Positions 1 through 8,082 of a DNA stretch of 64,000 bases are shown piece by piece (the stretch's first letter is position 1; every line of letters starts with the position of its first letter). Location: positions 1-64,000 of the forward strand of contig DAINOD010000005.1 in NCBI GenBank assembly GCA_036735545.1, read 5' to 3'. The translations under genes were made by a program, and so were the position numbers. The DNA is from Rubrimonas sp036735545 (GTDB lineage: Bacteria > Pseudomonadota > Alphaproteobacteria > Rhodobacterales > Rhodobacteraceae). The notes under the pieces were generated by a model that made no database searches, was not told where the DNA came from, and saw only the letters and a program-made list of their open reading frames with translations.

Positions 1-369
1 CACCAGATGCAGCCGCTCGATGCGCAGCCGCCGCAGCGAGCGGTCGATGATCGCCGCCGCGTCGGCCGGCGTGAAGACGTCGAGCAGGGCGAGGTCGGGC
101 ACCAGCTTGGTGTGGACCTTGACCGCTTCGGCCGCCGCCGCCCCGCGGTCGGCGCGCAGGGCGGCGATGAAGTCGCCGATCATCTCCTCGACGCCGGTGT
201 AGATGTCGGCGCAGTCGAAGGCGTCGATCCCGGCGTCGAGGAAGCGCGCCATGTCGGCCGTCGCCTCCGCCCGGTCGAAGCTCCCGTGCCCGCCCGAGAG
301 CTGCCAGCCGCCCTTTACGATGCGCGCGACCGAATAGCCGGGGCGCAGCGCCACGCGCTCCGGCGTCAT
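1..369 (-). CDS. Aldo/keto reductase, N-terminal part (runs off the window)
   Basis: The minus strand is open from an ATG at 369 down to base 1, giving 123 codons without a stop, so the C-terminal two thirds lie outside the window. The start has the beta-barrel opening of aldo/keto reductases: a GGWQLSGG stretch near residue 20, the catalytic aspartate and tyrosine in FDCADIYTG, and the catalytic lysine in VKVHTKLVP. These enzymes reduce or oxidise carbonyl groups with NADP(H). The start codon overlaps the stop of the upstream small gene (ATGA), so the two are probably co-translated. The substrate cannot be told. Confidence 0.8.
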   Translation of the reverse strand, partial: MTPERVALRPGYSVARIVKGGWQLSGGHGSFDRAEATADMARFLDAGIDAFDCADIYTGVEEMIGDFIAALRADRGAAAAEAVKVHTKLVPDLALLDVFTPADAAAIIDRSLRRLRIERLHLV

Positions 370-734
370 CGCGCGGCGGCCCAGTAGGGAGTCTCGCGCC
401 GGTCGGGCAGTCCGGTGGTCTCGGCGTGGCGGAAGGCGCGCAGGGCGGTGCGGCGGATGCGGAAGCGGGCGCCGCAATGGGGATCGGGGCAGGCCACCTC
501 GGCGTCGGTGCTCATCCAGTCGTTGGGGTCGGTCGGGCGCTGCTTGGCCGGCAGCAGCGGCAGCAGCGCCGCCAGCGCATACATCGGAAACCGCCCCGCC
601 GGCCCCATCACCAGCGCCTCGCCCTCGACGCGGAATGCGAGGCCGGGCGGGTGGTCGCAGACCATCGGCGCGGCGCCCGCCACGGTCTCGACCTCCAGAT
701 CCCACAGGTGAAAGGCGTCGGGGGCGTCGGGCAT
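366..734 (-). CDS. TIGR04076-like small uncharacterised protein
   Basis: This 122-residue protein has the spaced pattern I associate with the TIGR04076 family: a CDHPPGLAF segment, a hydrophobic block (YALAALLPLLPA) and a late cysteine cluster (VACPDPHCGARFRI). The function is unknown; the cysteines could bind a metal. I chose the ATG at 734 because the codons upstream of it (an Arg-rich stretch from 773) look like leader sequence. It overlaps the aldo/keto reductase start by four bases. The family assignment is from memory and moderate. Confidence 0.6.
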   Translation of the reverse strand: MPDAPDAFHLWDLEVETVAGAAPMVCDHPPGLAFRVEGEALVMGPAGRFPMYALAALLPLLPAKQRPTDPNDWMSTDAEVACPDPHCGARFRIRRTALRAFRHAETTGLPDRRETPYWAAAR

Positions 735-800
735 CGGGCGCTCTTGTCTGCGTTCGGTCCTGCGACGCTTCACGCTCGCGTGCGCGGCGTCAAGCGCCCG

Positions 801-1622
801 TCACAGGCGCGTCCGCACCGTCCACAGCTCGGGGAACAGCACCACCTGCGTCATGCGCCGCAGGTAAGGGACGCCAGCGGTGCCGCCGGTGCCGCGCTTG
901 AAGCCGATGACGCGCTCCACCGTGGTGACGTGGTTGAAGCGCCAGCGGCGGAAATAGTCCTCCATGTCCACCAGCTTCTCGGCCATCTCGTAGAGCCGCC
1001 ACCAGCGCGCGGTGTCGCGGTAGACCGCTAGCCACGCCGTCTCGACGCTCTCGTCGTGTTCGTGGGGGCGGCCGCGATCGCGCCCCAGCACGGCCGGGGC
1101 GATCGCGAATCCCCCCCGCGCCAGCGCGCCGATGGCGGCGTCGTAGATCGAGGGCTGCGCCAGCCGCGCCGACAGCGCGGCATGGACCTCGGCGCGATGC
1201 GCGTGCGCCTTCAGCATCCCCGCCTCGCGCTGGCCGCAGGCGAACTCCAGCGCGCGATACTGCCACGACTGGAAACCGGAGGAGGCGCCGAGGCTCTCCC
1301 GGAACCGGGTGTAGTCGGCCGGAGTCATGGTGCGCAGCACGTCCCATGCGCTGTTGAGCTGCTCGAAGATGCGCGACAGCCGCGACAGGCCCTTCATGGC
1401 CGGCGCCAGGTCGTCCGCCTCGATGGCGGCGACGGCGGCGTCGATCTCGTGCAGGGCGAGCTTCATCCACAGCTCCGAGGTCTGGTGCTGGATGATGAAC
1501 AGCATCTCGTCATGGGCGTCGGACAACGGGCGCTGCGCGCCCAGCACCCGGTCGAGCCCGAGATAGTCGCCGTAGTCCATCGCCTCGCGGAAGTCGGTCC
1601 TCGCCTCGCTGTCGTCGTTCAT
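801..1622 (-). CDS. kynA: Tryptophan 2,3-dioxygenase
   Basis: The 273-residue product opens tryptophan's indole ring with O2 to give N-formylkynurenine, the first step of the kynurenine pathway. It matches the usual bacterial length. The family blocks are present: YGDYLGLD near the N-terminus, the distal IQHQTSELWMKL segment with its substrate-pocket histidine, ASSGFQSWQYR, and the proximal haem-ligand region RFNHVTTVERVIGFKRGTGG. No kynureninase, formamidase or other kyn gene lies in the window, so the downstream steps must be encoded elsewhere. It is divergent from the haloperoxidase-like gene, 134 bases away. Confidence 0.95.
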   Translation of the reverse strand: MNDDSEARTDFREAMDYGDYLGLDRVLGAQRPLSDAHDEMLFIIQHQTSELWMKLALHEIDAAVAAIEADDLAPAMKGLSRLSRIFEQLNSAWDVLRTMTPADYTRFRESLGASSGFQSWQYRALEFACGQREAGMLKAHAHRAEVHAALSARLAQPSIYDAAIGALARGGFAIAPAVLGRDRGRPHEHDESVETAWLAVYRDTARWWRLYEMAEKLVDMEDYFRRWRFNHVTTVERVIGFKRGTGGTAGVPYLRRMTQVVLFPELWTVRTRL

Positions 1623-1756
1623 CGCCCCTCCGGCTCCGGCAGGGCGTCAGTTTCGCCGCGAGACCCGCAGCGCGCAACGGTCGCGGCGGGGCCCGCTTGC
1701 CGCATCGGCCCGCGTCGCGGTCTACTCGCCGGGCGGATCGGCAGGGGAGTGGTTCG

Positions 1757-3046
1757 ATGCGGCTCGACCGGCGCGCGGTGATCGCGGGTCTCGGCGCGAC
1801 GGCGCTGGGCGGAGCGGCGCTGGCCGAGCCGGAGCGCGCTGCGGGCGTCATGCGCGACTGGTGGCGGCTGATCCTCGAACTGGCCCGCCACACCCCGACC
1901 CTGTCGCCCCCCGTGGCGAGCCGCGCCTTCGCCTACATCGCCGTCGCCGCCAACGAGACGCTGGCGCAGGGAGACGCGGGTCCGCGCAGCCTCGCGGGCC
2001 GGCTGACCGACCTCGCCCCCGCCCCGCCGCGCGCCGCGGGCGCCCACGACGCTGCGGCGGCGCTGCATGGCGCGCTGGCCGCGACGGTCGCCGCCTTCTT
2101 CGCCAACACCGGCCCCGCGGGCCAGCGGGCCATCGCTGCGATGACGCGCCGCCTTGGCGCGCTGGCCGGCGAGGGCGTGGCGGCCGAGATCGCCGAGCGC
2201 AGCGCCGCCCACGGCGCGGCCGTGGCGGCGCATGTGCTGGACTGGGCCGCCACGGACGGCTGCGCGCCGATCGAGAACATGGGCTTTCCGTTGAGCCATG
2301 CGCCCGGCCCCGAGCCGTGGCGCTGGGTTCCCACCAGCACGATCGCGCAGCAGCAGGCGCCGCTGCTGCCCGCGTGGGGCGAGAACCGCCCCTTCGCTCT
2401 GCCCGACGCAGCGGCCTGCCCCCTGCCCCCGCCGATCCCCTACGACGAGACGCCGGGCTCGGCCTTCCACGCCGAAGCGATGGCGGTCTACGCGACCAGC
2501 CGCGCGCTGACCGACGAGCAGCGGCTGATCGCGCGGTTCTGGTCCGACGACCCGATGCTCTCGCCCACCCCGCCCGGCCACTGGGTCGCCATCGCGCTGG
2601 CGGCCTCGCAGGGCGCGGACGCCGCGCGTCACGCCCGGGTTCTCGCGCTGCTGGGGGTGGCGCTGGCGGACGCCTTCATCGTCTGCTGGCGCGACAAGTA
2701 CGCCTTCGACCTGCTGCGCCCGGTCACCTACATCCGCCGCCACATCGACCCGGACTGGGAGCCGCTGCTGATCACGCCCCCCTTCCCGGAATATCCCAGC
2801 GGCCACAGCGCCCAGTCCGGCGCGGCGGCCGAAGTCCTGACCGCCCTGTTCGGCGAGGACTTCGCCTTCGAGGACCGCACCCACGTCGACGACGGCCTGC
2901 CAGCCCGCCGCTTCGCGAGCTTCCGCGCCGCGGCCGAGGAGGCGGCGATGTCGCGGCTCTACGGCGGCATCCATTTTCCCGCGGCCAACATCCGCGGTCT
3001 GGCGCAGGGCGCCTGCGTCGGCGCCCACGCGGCGCGACTGGCGTGA
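1757..3046 (+). CDS. Vanadium-dependent haloperoxidase-like / PAP2-superfamily protein
   Basis: This 429-residue protein begins with a twin-arginine-like leader (LDRRAVIAGLGA) followed by a small-residue signal region, so it is probably exported. The C-terminal half carries the three vanadate/phosphate-binding blocks of the vanadium haloperoxidase and acid phosphatase superfamily in order: KYAFDLLRPV, PPFPEYPSGHS and SRLYGGIHF, which supply the Lys, Arg, Ser, Gly and two His ligands. The ATG at 1757 has an AGGGGAG ribosome site just upstream and fits the signal peptide better than the in-frame ATG at 1697. Its stop overlaps the next gene's GTG. Whether it oxidises halides or hydrolyses phosphoesters cannot be read from sequence. 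Confidence 0.85.
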   Translation: MRLDRRAVIAGLGATALGGAALAEPERAAGVMRDWWRLILELARHTPTLSPPVASRAFAYIAVAANETLAQGDAGPRSLAGRLTDLAPAPPRAAGAHDAAAALHGALAATVAAFFANTGPAGQRAIAAMTRRLGALAGEGVAAEIAERSAAHGAAVAAHVLDWAATDGCAPIENMGFPLSHAPGPEPWRWVPTSTIAQQQAPLLPAWGENRPFALPDAAACPLPPPIPYDETPGSAFHAEAMAVYATSRALTDEQRLIARFWSDDPMLSPTPPGHWVAIALAASQGADAARHARVLALLGVALADAFIVCWRDKYAFDLLRPVTYIRRHIDPDWEPLLITPPFPEYPSGHSAQSGAAAEVLTALFGEDFAFEDRTHVDDGLPARRFASFRAAAEEAAMSRLYGGIHFPAANIRGLAQGACVGAHAARLA

Positions 3047-4587
3047 GGCGCGCGGCGCTTGCTGCGGCGCTGCTGGCGGCGCCCGCGTCGGCGACAGGGC
3101 CCGCGGTCCCGCGCTTCGTCGAGGAGACGGCGAGCGCCGAGCGCGCGCACGTCTTCGACGGCGGCTGGACCTTCATCGTCGGCGGCGGCGTCGCCGCCTT
3201 CGACTGCGACGGCGACGGGCTGCCGGACCTCGCGATGGCCGGCGGAGAAAACCCTGCGAGGCTGTTGCGCAACCGCAGCGCGGCCGGCGGGCCGCTGCGC
3301 TTCGAGGCGACGGACAGCGGCATCGAGATGGACGCGGTCGGCGGCGTCTACCCCCTCGACGTGGACGGCGACGGGATCGCCGACCTGATGCTGCTGCGCG
3401 TCGGCGAGGCGGTGCTGATGCGGGGCCTCGGCGACTGTCGCTTCGAGCGCGCCAACGAGGCGTGGGGCTTCGACGGCGGCGACGCGTGGTGGACCGCCTT
3501 CTCCGCGACATGGGAGGCGGGCGAGGACTGGCCGACGCTGGCGCTGGGCGCCTATGTCGACCGGCGCGAGGAGGCGTTTCCCTGGGGCTCCTGCACCGAG
3601 AACCGCCTGTTCCGCCCCGCGCCGGGCGGCGGCGGCTTCGCCGCGCCGCTGGCGCTGGAGCCCGGCCATTGCGCGCTGTCGATGCTGTTCACCGACTGGT
3701 CGCGGCGCGGGGCGCAGGATCTGCGCATCTCCAACGACCGCGAATACTACAAGGGCGGCGAGGAGCAGCTCTGGCGGCTCGACCCCGGCGCCCCGCCCCG
3801 GCGCTACACCGAGGCCGAGGGGTGGGAGCGGCTGCGGATCTGGGGCATGGGGATCGCGGCGGCGGACCTCGACGGGAACGGCTTTCCCGAGTTCTTCCTC
3901 ACCAGCATGGCCGACAACAAGCTGCAGGCGCTGGCCGAACCGGGCCCCGACCCCGCGCCGCGCTATCGCGACATGGCCTTCGCCCGCGGCGTCACCGCGC
4001 ACCGGCCCTTCACGGGCGGCGACATCCGCCCCAGCACCGGCTGGCACGCCGAGTTCGCCGATGTGAACAACGACGGGCTGCTCGACCTCTTCGTCGCCAA
4101 GGGCAATGTCTGGGACATGCCCGACTTCGCCGCGCGCGACCCCAACAACCTGCTGCTGCAGGGAGAGGACGGGCGGTTCCACGAGGCGGCCGAGGCGGCG
4201 GGCGCGCTCAGCTTCGCCCAGGGGCGCGGCGGGGCGGTGGTGGACCTGAACGGCGACGGGCTGCTCGATCTGGTCGTCGTCAACCGCGGCGCGCCAACGG
4301 AGCTGTGGCGCAACGAGGGGCCCGCCGGCCGCTGGATCGCCCTGCGCCCGCGCCAGCCCGGCGCCAACCGCGACGCGGTGGGCGCCTGGGTGGAGGTCCG
4401 TGCCGGAGACCGTGTCCAGCGCCGCGAGATCACGGTTGGGGGCGGCCACGCGGGCGGCCAATGGGGGCCGCCGCACTTCGGCCTCGGCGCGGCCGATGCG
4501 GCCGAGGCGCGCGTGATCTGGCCGGACGGGACCGCGGGGCCCTGGCTCGCCCTGCCCGCCGGCGCCGTCCACGAGATCGCGCGCTGA
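3043..4587 (+). CDS. ASPIC/UnbV and FG-GAP (VCBS) repeat exported protein
   Basis: The 514-residue product starts at a GTG that overlaps the upstream stop (GTGA), followed by an alanine-rich signal peptide. It contains at least four calcium-binding FG-GAP/VCBS repeats seen as DCDGDGLPDL, DVDGDGIADL, DLDGNGFPEF, DVNNDGLLDL and DLNGDGLLDL, then an ASPIC/UnbV-type C-terminus (NRDAVGAWVEV, then GGGHAGGQWGPPHFGLG and WPDG). Such proteins form extracellular beta-propellers. The tight coupling to the haloperoxidase-like gene suggests that the two act together outside the cytoplasm, a pairing that I infer from position only. Confidence 0.85.
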   Translation: MRRAALAAALLAAPASATGPAVPRFVEETASAERAHVFDGGWTFIVGGGVAAFDCDGDGLPDLAMAGGENPARLLRNRSAAGGPLRFEATDSGIEMDAVGGVYPLDVDGDGIADLMLLRVGEAVLMRGLGDCRFERANEAWGFDGGDAWWTAFSATWEAGEDWPTLALGAYVDRREEAFPWGSCTENRLFRPAPGGGGFAAPLALEPGHCALSMLFTDWSRRGAQDLRISNDREYYKGGEEQLWRLDPGAPPRRYTEAEGWERLRIWGMGIAAADLDGNGFPEFFLTSMADNKLQALAEPGPDPAPRYRDMAFARGVTAHRPFTGGDIRPSTGWHAEFADVNNDGLLDLFVAKGNVWDMPDFAARDPNNLLLQGEDGRFHEAAEAAGALSFAQGRGGAVVDLNGDGLLDLVVVNRGAPTELWRNEGPAGRWIALRPRQPGANRDAVGAWVEVRAGDRVQRREITVGGGHAGGQWGPPHFGLGAADAAEARVIWPDGTAGPWLALPAGAVHEIAR

Positions 4588-4593
4588 GGCGCC

Positions 4594-5127
4594 TCAGGTC
4601 TCGGGCCGCTCGCGGAACAACAGCTTCGACTGCTCGCGCGGGTGCATGGCGCGGGGCGCGGCGCCGCGGATCAGCCCCTGCGCCCGCGCCGCCGCCCCGC
4701 CGCCGGGCGGGCGCGAGCCCTCGCGCTGGGGGCGGCGCACCTCGTCGGCGCGGGCGAGCGCGGCCTCGAAAGCCGGGCCCTGCTCTTGCGATCCCTGCGC
4801 CAGCGTGTCGAGCAGCGCCGAGACGTCCTCGATCGTCTGCGCGACGACGTGGATCACATCGCCCTCGCGCTGCACGCGACCCGTGACGCGCATCAGCCGG
4901 CTCGCCAGCACGGCGCGGCGGTTGGCGTCGTAGGTTTTGGCCCAGACCACCACGTTCACCACGCCGGTCTCGTCCTCCAGCGTCACGAACAGCACGCCCT
5001 TGGCCGAGCCCGGGCGCTGGCGGACGATCACCAGCCCCGCCACCGCCACCCGCGCCCCGTGGGGCGCGTCGCGCAACTGGGCGGCCGTGGCGCAGGAGGG
5101 CGGGCGCGGAAGCATGGACGGGAACAT
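4594..5127 (-). CDS. Detached C-terminal OB-fold domain of error-prone polymerase DnaE2 (ImuC)
   Basis: The 177 codons correspond only to the extreme C-terminus of DnaE2: the OB-fold with VAVAGLVIVRQRPGSAKG, VLFVTLEDETGVVNVVVW and GRVQREGDVIHVVA, then the basic HPRE tail. DnaE2 is normally about 1050 residues and performs SOS-induced translesion synthesis with ImuA and ImuB. The palm, fingers and PHP domains are absent: upstream on the same strand is an intact receiver-domain gene. Candidate starts are ATG 5127, inside the SOS box, and ATG 5115. It could be a decayed relic or a free-standing OB protein; the frame is intact with GC-rich third positions, so I list it as a coding sequence. Confidence 0.75.
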   Translation of the reverse strand: MFPSMLPRPPSCATAAQLRDAPHGARVAVAGLVIVRQRPGSAKGVLFVTLEDETGVVNVVVWAKTYDANRRAVLASRLMRVTGRVQREGDVIHVVAQTIEDVSALLDTLAQGSQEQGPAFEAALARADEVRRPQREGSRPPGGGAAARAQGLIRGAAPRAMHPREQSKLLFRERPET

Positions 5128-5136
5128 GTGCCGAAC
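5122..5136 (-). promoter_or_regulatory. Candidate LexA (SOS) box, GTTC-N7-GTTC
   Basis: On the minus strand the sequence is GTTCGGCACATGTTC, an exact match to the direct-repeat operator GTTC-N7-GTTC recognised by alphaproteobacterial LexA. It overlaps ATG 5127 and lies just upstream of ATG 5115 of the DnaE2 fragment. A match this short is expected about once or twice per 64 kb by chance on both strands, but its position at the start of a DnaE2-derived gene, a classical SOS target, argues for function. Confidence 0.6.
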
Positions 5137-5150
5137 ATCGCCGTTCGGCA
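5129..5150. repeat. 8-bp inverted repeat between receiver gene and DnaE2 fragment
   Basis: TGCCGAAC and GTTCGGCA form a perfect 8-bp stem around a 6-base loop (ATCGCC). It lies just after the receiver-domain stop and overlaps one half of the SOS box. There is no T-run, so it could be a weak terminator, part of an extended LexA site, or a hairpin hiding the start of the DnaE2 fragment. Confidence 0.4.
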
Positions 5151-5156
5151 AGGCCC

Positions 5157-5561
5157 TCAGCGCGCGGCGGCGATGGCGCGGTCGATGGCCTCGCAGAGCG
5201 TCTCGATCTCGAAGGGCTTGCCGACATGGGCGTCCATGCCGGCGGCGTAACAGGCCTCGACCTCGCCCTCCAGCGCCTCGGCCGTCAGCGCGACGATGGG
5301 GGTGCGGGGCCGGCCCTGCTCGGCCTCGGTCGCCCGGATCGCCTGCGTCGCCTGACGCCCGTCCATCACCGGCATCCGCACGTCCATCAGGATCACGGCG
5401 AAGCAGCCGGCGCGCCACGCCTCCACCGCCTCGGCGCCGTTGCGCACCATGGTCAGTTCATAGTGCGGCCGCACATGACCGAGCAGGCCGCTGAGCACGA
5501 CCTGATTGATCTCGTTGTCCTCCGCCGCGAGGACGCGCACCGCCGTCTCGCCCGTCGTCAT
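5157..5561 (-). CDS. Stand-alone response regulator receiver domain protein
   Basis: The 134-residue protein is a single CheY-like receiver: the acidic pair in LAAEDNEIN (residues 14-15), the phospho-acceptor aspartate at about residue 60 in ILMDVRMPVMDG, the conserved threonine in ALTAEA and the lysine at about residue 115 in GKPFEIE. No output domain follows. The sequence style resembles receivers of hybrid histidine kinases. ATG 5561 was chosen because it starts the domain directly. No histidine kinase gene is in the window, so the partner is unknown. Confidence 0.9.
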   Translation of the reverse strand: MTTGETAVRVLAAEDNEINQVVLSGLLGHVRPHYELTMVRNGAEAVEAWRAGCFAVILMDVRMPVMDGRQATQAIRATEAEQGRPRTPIVALTAEALEGEVEACYAAGMDAHVGKPFEIETLCEAIDRAIAAAR

Positions 5562-5640
5562 GCCCGATCCCGCTCCGCCACAGTCTTCCGAGCGGCACCA
5601 TCGCGGCCGGCCCTTGCGAAACCGTTGACGCGGGCGCGGG

Positions 5641-5669
5641 TTGACAGCCCCTCCACCCCCGCGCGACAA
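5641..5669 (+). promoter_or_regulatory. Possible promoter of lepB
   Basis: A perfect -35 hexamer, TTGACA, at 5641-5646 is followed 17 bases later by CGACAA, a poor -10. It lies about 40 bases upstream of the lepB start in the divergent region between the receiver gene and lepB. Confidence 0.3.
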
Positions 5670-5705
5670 GCCCCCGCCTGTATGGGCGGGGAGCGGCGAG
5701 CGGTC

Positions 5706-6488
5706 ATGGCTAAGGCGAAGGCCAAGCGGAAAGAGGGGTTCGTCGAACTTCTCAAGACCATTGTTTACGCACTTCTTATCGCTGGATTGTTTCGCACGAT
5801 ATTGTTCCAACCCTTCTGGATCCCGTCCGGCTCCATGAAGTCTACGCTGCTGATCGGCGACTATCTGTTCATTTCTAAATACTCATATGGCTATTCTGCG
5901 GCGTCGTGTCCGACCCTGTTCGGCGTGAACCTCTGCCCCTTTCTGAACGGCAGGATCCTGGCGCGCGAGCCCGAGCGGGGCGACGTCGTCGTCTTCAAGC
6001 ATCCTCGCACCGGCGAGGATTACATCAAGCGCCTTGTCGGCTTGCCGGGCGAGACCGTCCAGATGCGCGGCGGCGTGTTGCACATCGACGGCCAGCCGGC
6101 GCAGATGAGCCGCGAGGGCGTGTTCCTCGACGACGCCGTCGGCTTCTGCAACGACCGTCGCGAGGTCGGAGGTCGGCGCGTCTGCGCGCTGGAGGTCTGG
6201 CGCGAGACGCTGCCGGGCGGCGTGACGCATGCCGTGCTGAACACCGGCGACGGGCTGACTTTCGACGACACGCCGCCCTTCGCCGTGCCTGCGGGAAACT
6301 ACTTCTTCATGGGCGACAACCGCGACAATTCCCGCGACAGCCGCGAGCCGCGGGCCGCGGGAGGCGTCGGCTTCGTGCCCTTCGAGAACCTCGTCGGTCG
6401 CGCCGAAGTCATCGCCGTGTCGGCGGACGGGCCGTTCTGGCAGGTGTGGAACTGGCGCTTCGGCCGCAGCTTCTCGGCGATCGAGTAG
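5706..6488 (+). CDS. lepB: Signal peptidase I
   Basis: This 260-residue membrane protease removes signal peptides from exported proteins at the periplasmic face. A basic N-terminus leads into one membrane span (about residues 15-33), then the catalytic serine at residue 43 in SGSMKSTLL, the catalytic lysine at about residue 108 in DYIKRLVGLPGE, and the late GDNRDNSRDSR box. The first 70 codons use far more AT-ending codons than the surroundings. It leads the classical lepB-rnc-era operon; rnc starts three bases after its stop. Confidence 0.96.
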   Translation: MAKAKAKRKEGFVELLKTIVYALLIAGLFRTILFQPFWIPSGSMKSTLLIGDYLFISKYSYGYSAASCPTLFGVNLCPFLNGRILAREPERGDVVVFKHPRTGEDYIKRLVGLPGETVQMRGGVLHIDGQPAQMSREGVFLDDAVGFCNDRREVGGRRVCALEVWRETLPGGVTHAVLNTGDGLTFDDTPPFAVPAGNYFFMGDNRDNSRDSREPRAAGGVGFVPFENLVGRAEVIAVSADGPFWQVWNWRFGRSFSAIE

Positions 6489-6491
6489 TCG

Positions 6492-7172
6492 ATGGCGCGC
6501 GGGCCCCGGCTCGAAACCCTGTTCGAGCGGCTCGGCCGCCCCGTCGACGCCGCGCTGATCGAGGCCGCGCTCACGCATCCCGGCGGCGCCAGCCTCGCGC
6601 GGCCGGACTACGAGCGCCTGGAGTTCCTCGGCGACCGCGTTCTCGGCCTGATCGTGGCCGAGGCGCTTCTGGAGCGCTTTCCCGCCGAGCCCGAGGGGCT
6701 GCTGGCCCCGCGCCTGGCCGCGCTGGTCTCCGCCGAGGCCTGCGCGCAGGTCGCCCAGTCGGTCGATCTCGGGGCGCATCTCCGGCTGGACCGCGGCGAC
6801 GCGCGCTCGGGCGGGCGCAAGCGGGTGGGCGCGCTCGGCGATGCGATGGAGGCGGTGGTGGCGGCGGTGTATCTCGACGGCGGGCTAGCGGCGGCGCGCG
6901 AGGTGGTGCTGCGGCTGTGGAGACCGCTGATCGAGGCGCAGGGCGCGCGCGCCCCCCGCGACCCCAAGAGCCTGCTGCAGGAATGGGCGGAGGGTCGCGG
7001 CCTGCCCAAGCCTGAATACGCGCTCGTCGCCCGACAGGGCCCCGACCACGCGCCGCGCTTCGAGATCGAGGCGCGCGTGGCCACCGGGGCCGCGGCGCGC
7101 GCCGCGGCCTCCTCCAAGCGCGAGGCCGAGAAGGCCGCCGCCGCCGCGCTGCTGGCGTCGCTCGATGGCTGA
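6492..7172 (+). CDS. rnc: Ribonuclease III
   Basis: RNase III cleaves double-stranded RNA during rRNA and mRNA processing. The 226-residue protein has the signature ERLEFLGDRVLGL at residues 41-53 with its metal-binding acidic residues, the second acidic cluster in GDAMEAVVAAVYLDGG, and a C-terminal double-stranded RNA-binding domain starting at DPKSLLQEW and ending in SKREAEKAAAAALL. It lies between lepB and era and overlaps era by eight bases. Confidence 0.96.
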   Translation: MARGPRLETLFERLGRPVDAALIEAALTHPGGASLARPDYERLEFLGDRVLGLIVAEALLERFPAEPEGLLAPRLAALVSAEACAQVAQSVDLGAHLRLDRGDARSGGRKRVGALGDAMEAVVAAVYLDGGLAAAREVVLRLWRPLIEAQGARAPRDPKSLLQEWAEGRGLPKPEYALVARQGPDHAPRFEIEARVATGAAARAAASSKREAEKAAAAALLASLDG

Positions 7173-8082
7173 GGACGCGCGCCCCACCCGTTGCGGCATG
7201 GTCGCCCTGATCGGCGAGCCCAACGCCGGCAAGTCCACGCTGCTGAACCGCATGGTCGGCCAGAAGGTGTCCATCGTCACCCACAAGGTGCAGACCACCC
7301 GCGCCCGCATCCGCGGCGTGGCCGTCGAGGGCGCCAGCCAGATCGTGTTCGTCGACACGCCGGGCCTGTTCCGTCCGCGCCGCCGGCTCGACCGCGCGAT
7401 GGTCGCCGCCGCCTGGGCCGGGGCCGACGACGCCGACGTCGTGTGCCTGATGGTCGAGGCGCATCGCGGCGTGACAGAGGGCGTCGAGGCGATCCTCGCC
7501 GCGTTGACCGACCGCGCCGAGCGGCCGACCGCTCTGGTGCTGAACAAGATCGACCGCGTGCGCCGCGACAGCCTGCTCGCCCTGACCGCCGATCTGAACG
7601 CGCGCCGCGCCTTCGAGGCGACTTTCCTCATCTCGGCGGAGAACGGCGACGGCGTGGACGATCTGCGCCGCTGGCTGGCCGGGCGCATCCCCGAAGGCCC
7701 GTGGCTCTACCCCGAGGATCAGGTGGCCGATATGCCCCTGCGCGTCATCGCCGCCGAGATCACCCGCGAGAAGCTGACGCTGCGGCTGCACGAGGAGCTG
7801 CCCTACCAGCTCACCGTCGAGACGGAGACGTGGGAGGAGCGCCCGGACGGCTCGGCGCGCATCGAACAGGTCGTCTATGTCGCGCGCGAGGGTCACAAGG
7901 GCATCGCGCTGGGCCGGGGCGGCGAGACCATCAAGGCGGTGGGCGCGGCCGCCCGCGCCGACATCGCCGCGCTGCTGGGAAGGCCCGCGCACCTGTTCCT
8001 GACCGTGCGCGTGCGGCCGGACTGGGAGCGCGAGCGGGCGCGTTACTCGGCGATGGGGCTCGACTTCCCCGAGGGCGAGTGA
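7165..8082 (+). CDS. era: GTPase Era
   Basis: Era binds the 3' end of 16S rRNA and assists small-subunit maturation. The 305-residue protein has G1 GEPNAGKS (17-24), G3 in VDTPGL, G4 LNKID, and a C-terminal KH domain with the GHKGIALGRGGETIKAVG loop. It overlaps both rnc (8 bases) and the next gene (GTGA). The recO gene that often follows era in this group is not present here. Confidence 0.96.
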   Translation: MAEDARPTRCGMVALIGEPNAGKSTLLNRMVGQKVSIVTHKVQTTRARIRGVAVEGASQIVFVDTPGLFRPRRRLDRAMVAAAWAGADDADVVCLMVEAHRGVTEGVEAILAALTDRAERPTALVLNKIDRVRRDSLLALTADLNARRAFEATFLISAENGDGVDDLRRWLAGRIPEGPWLYPEDQVADMPLRVIAAEITREKLTLRLHEELPYQLTVETETWEERPDGSARIEQVVYVAREGHKGIALGRGGETIKAVGAAARADIAALLGRPAHLFLTVRVRPDWERERARYSAMGLDFPEGE

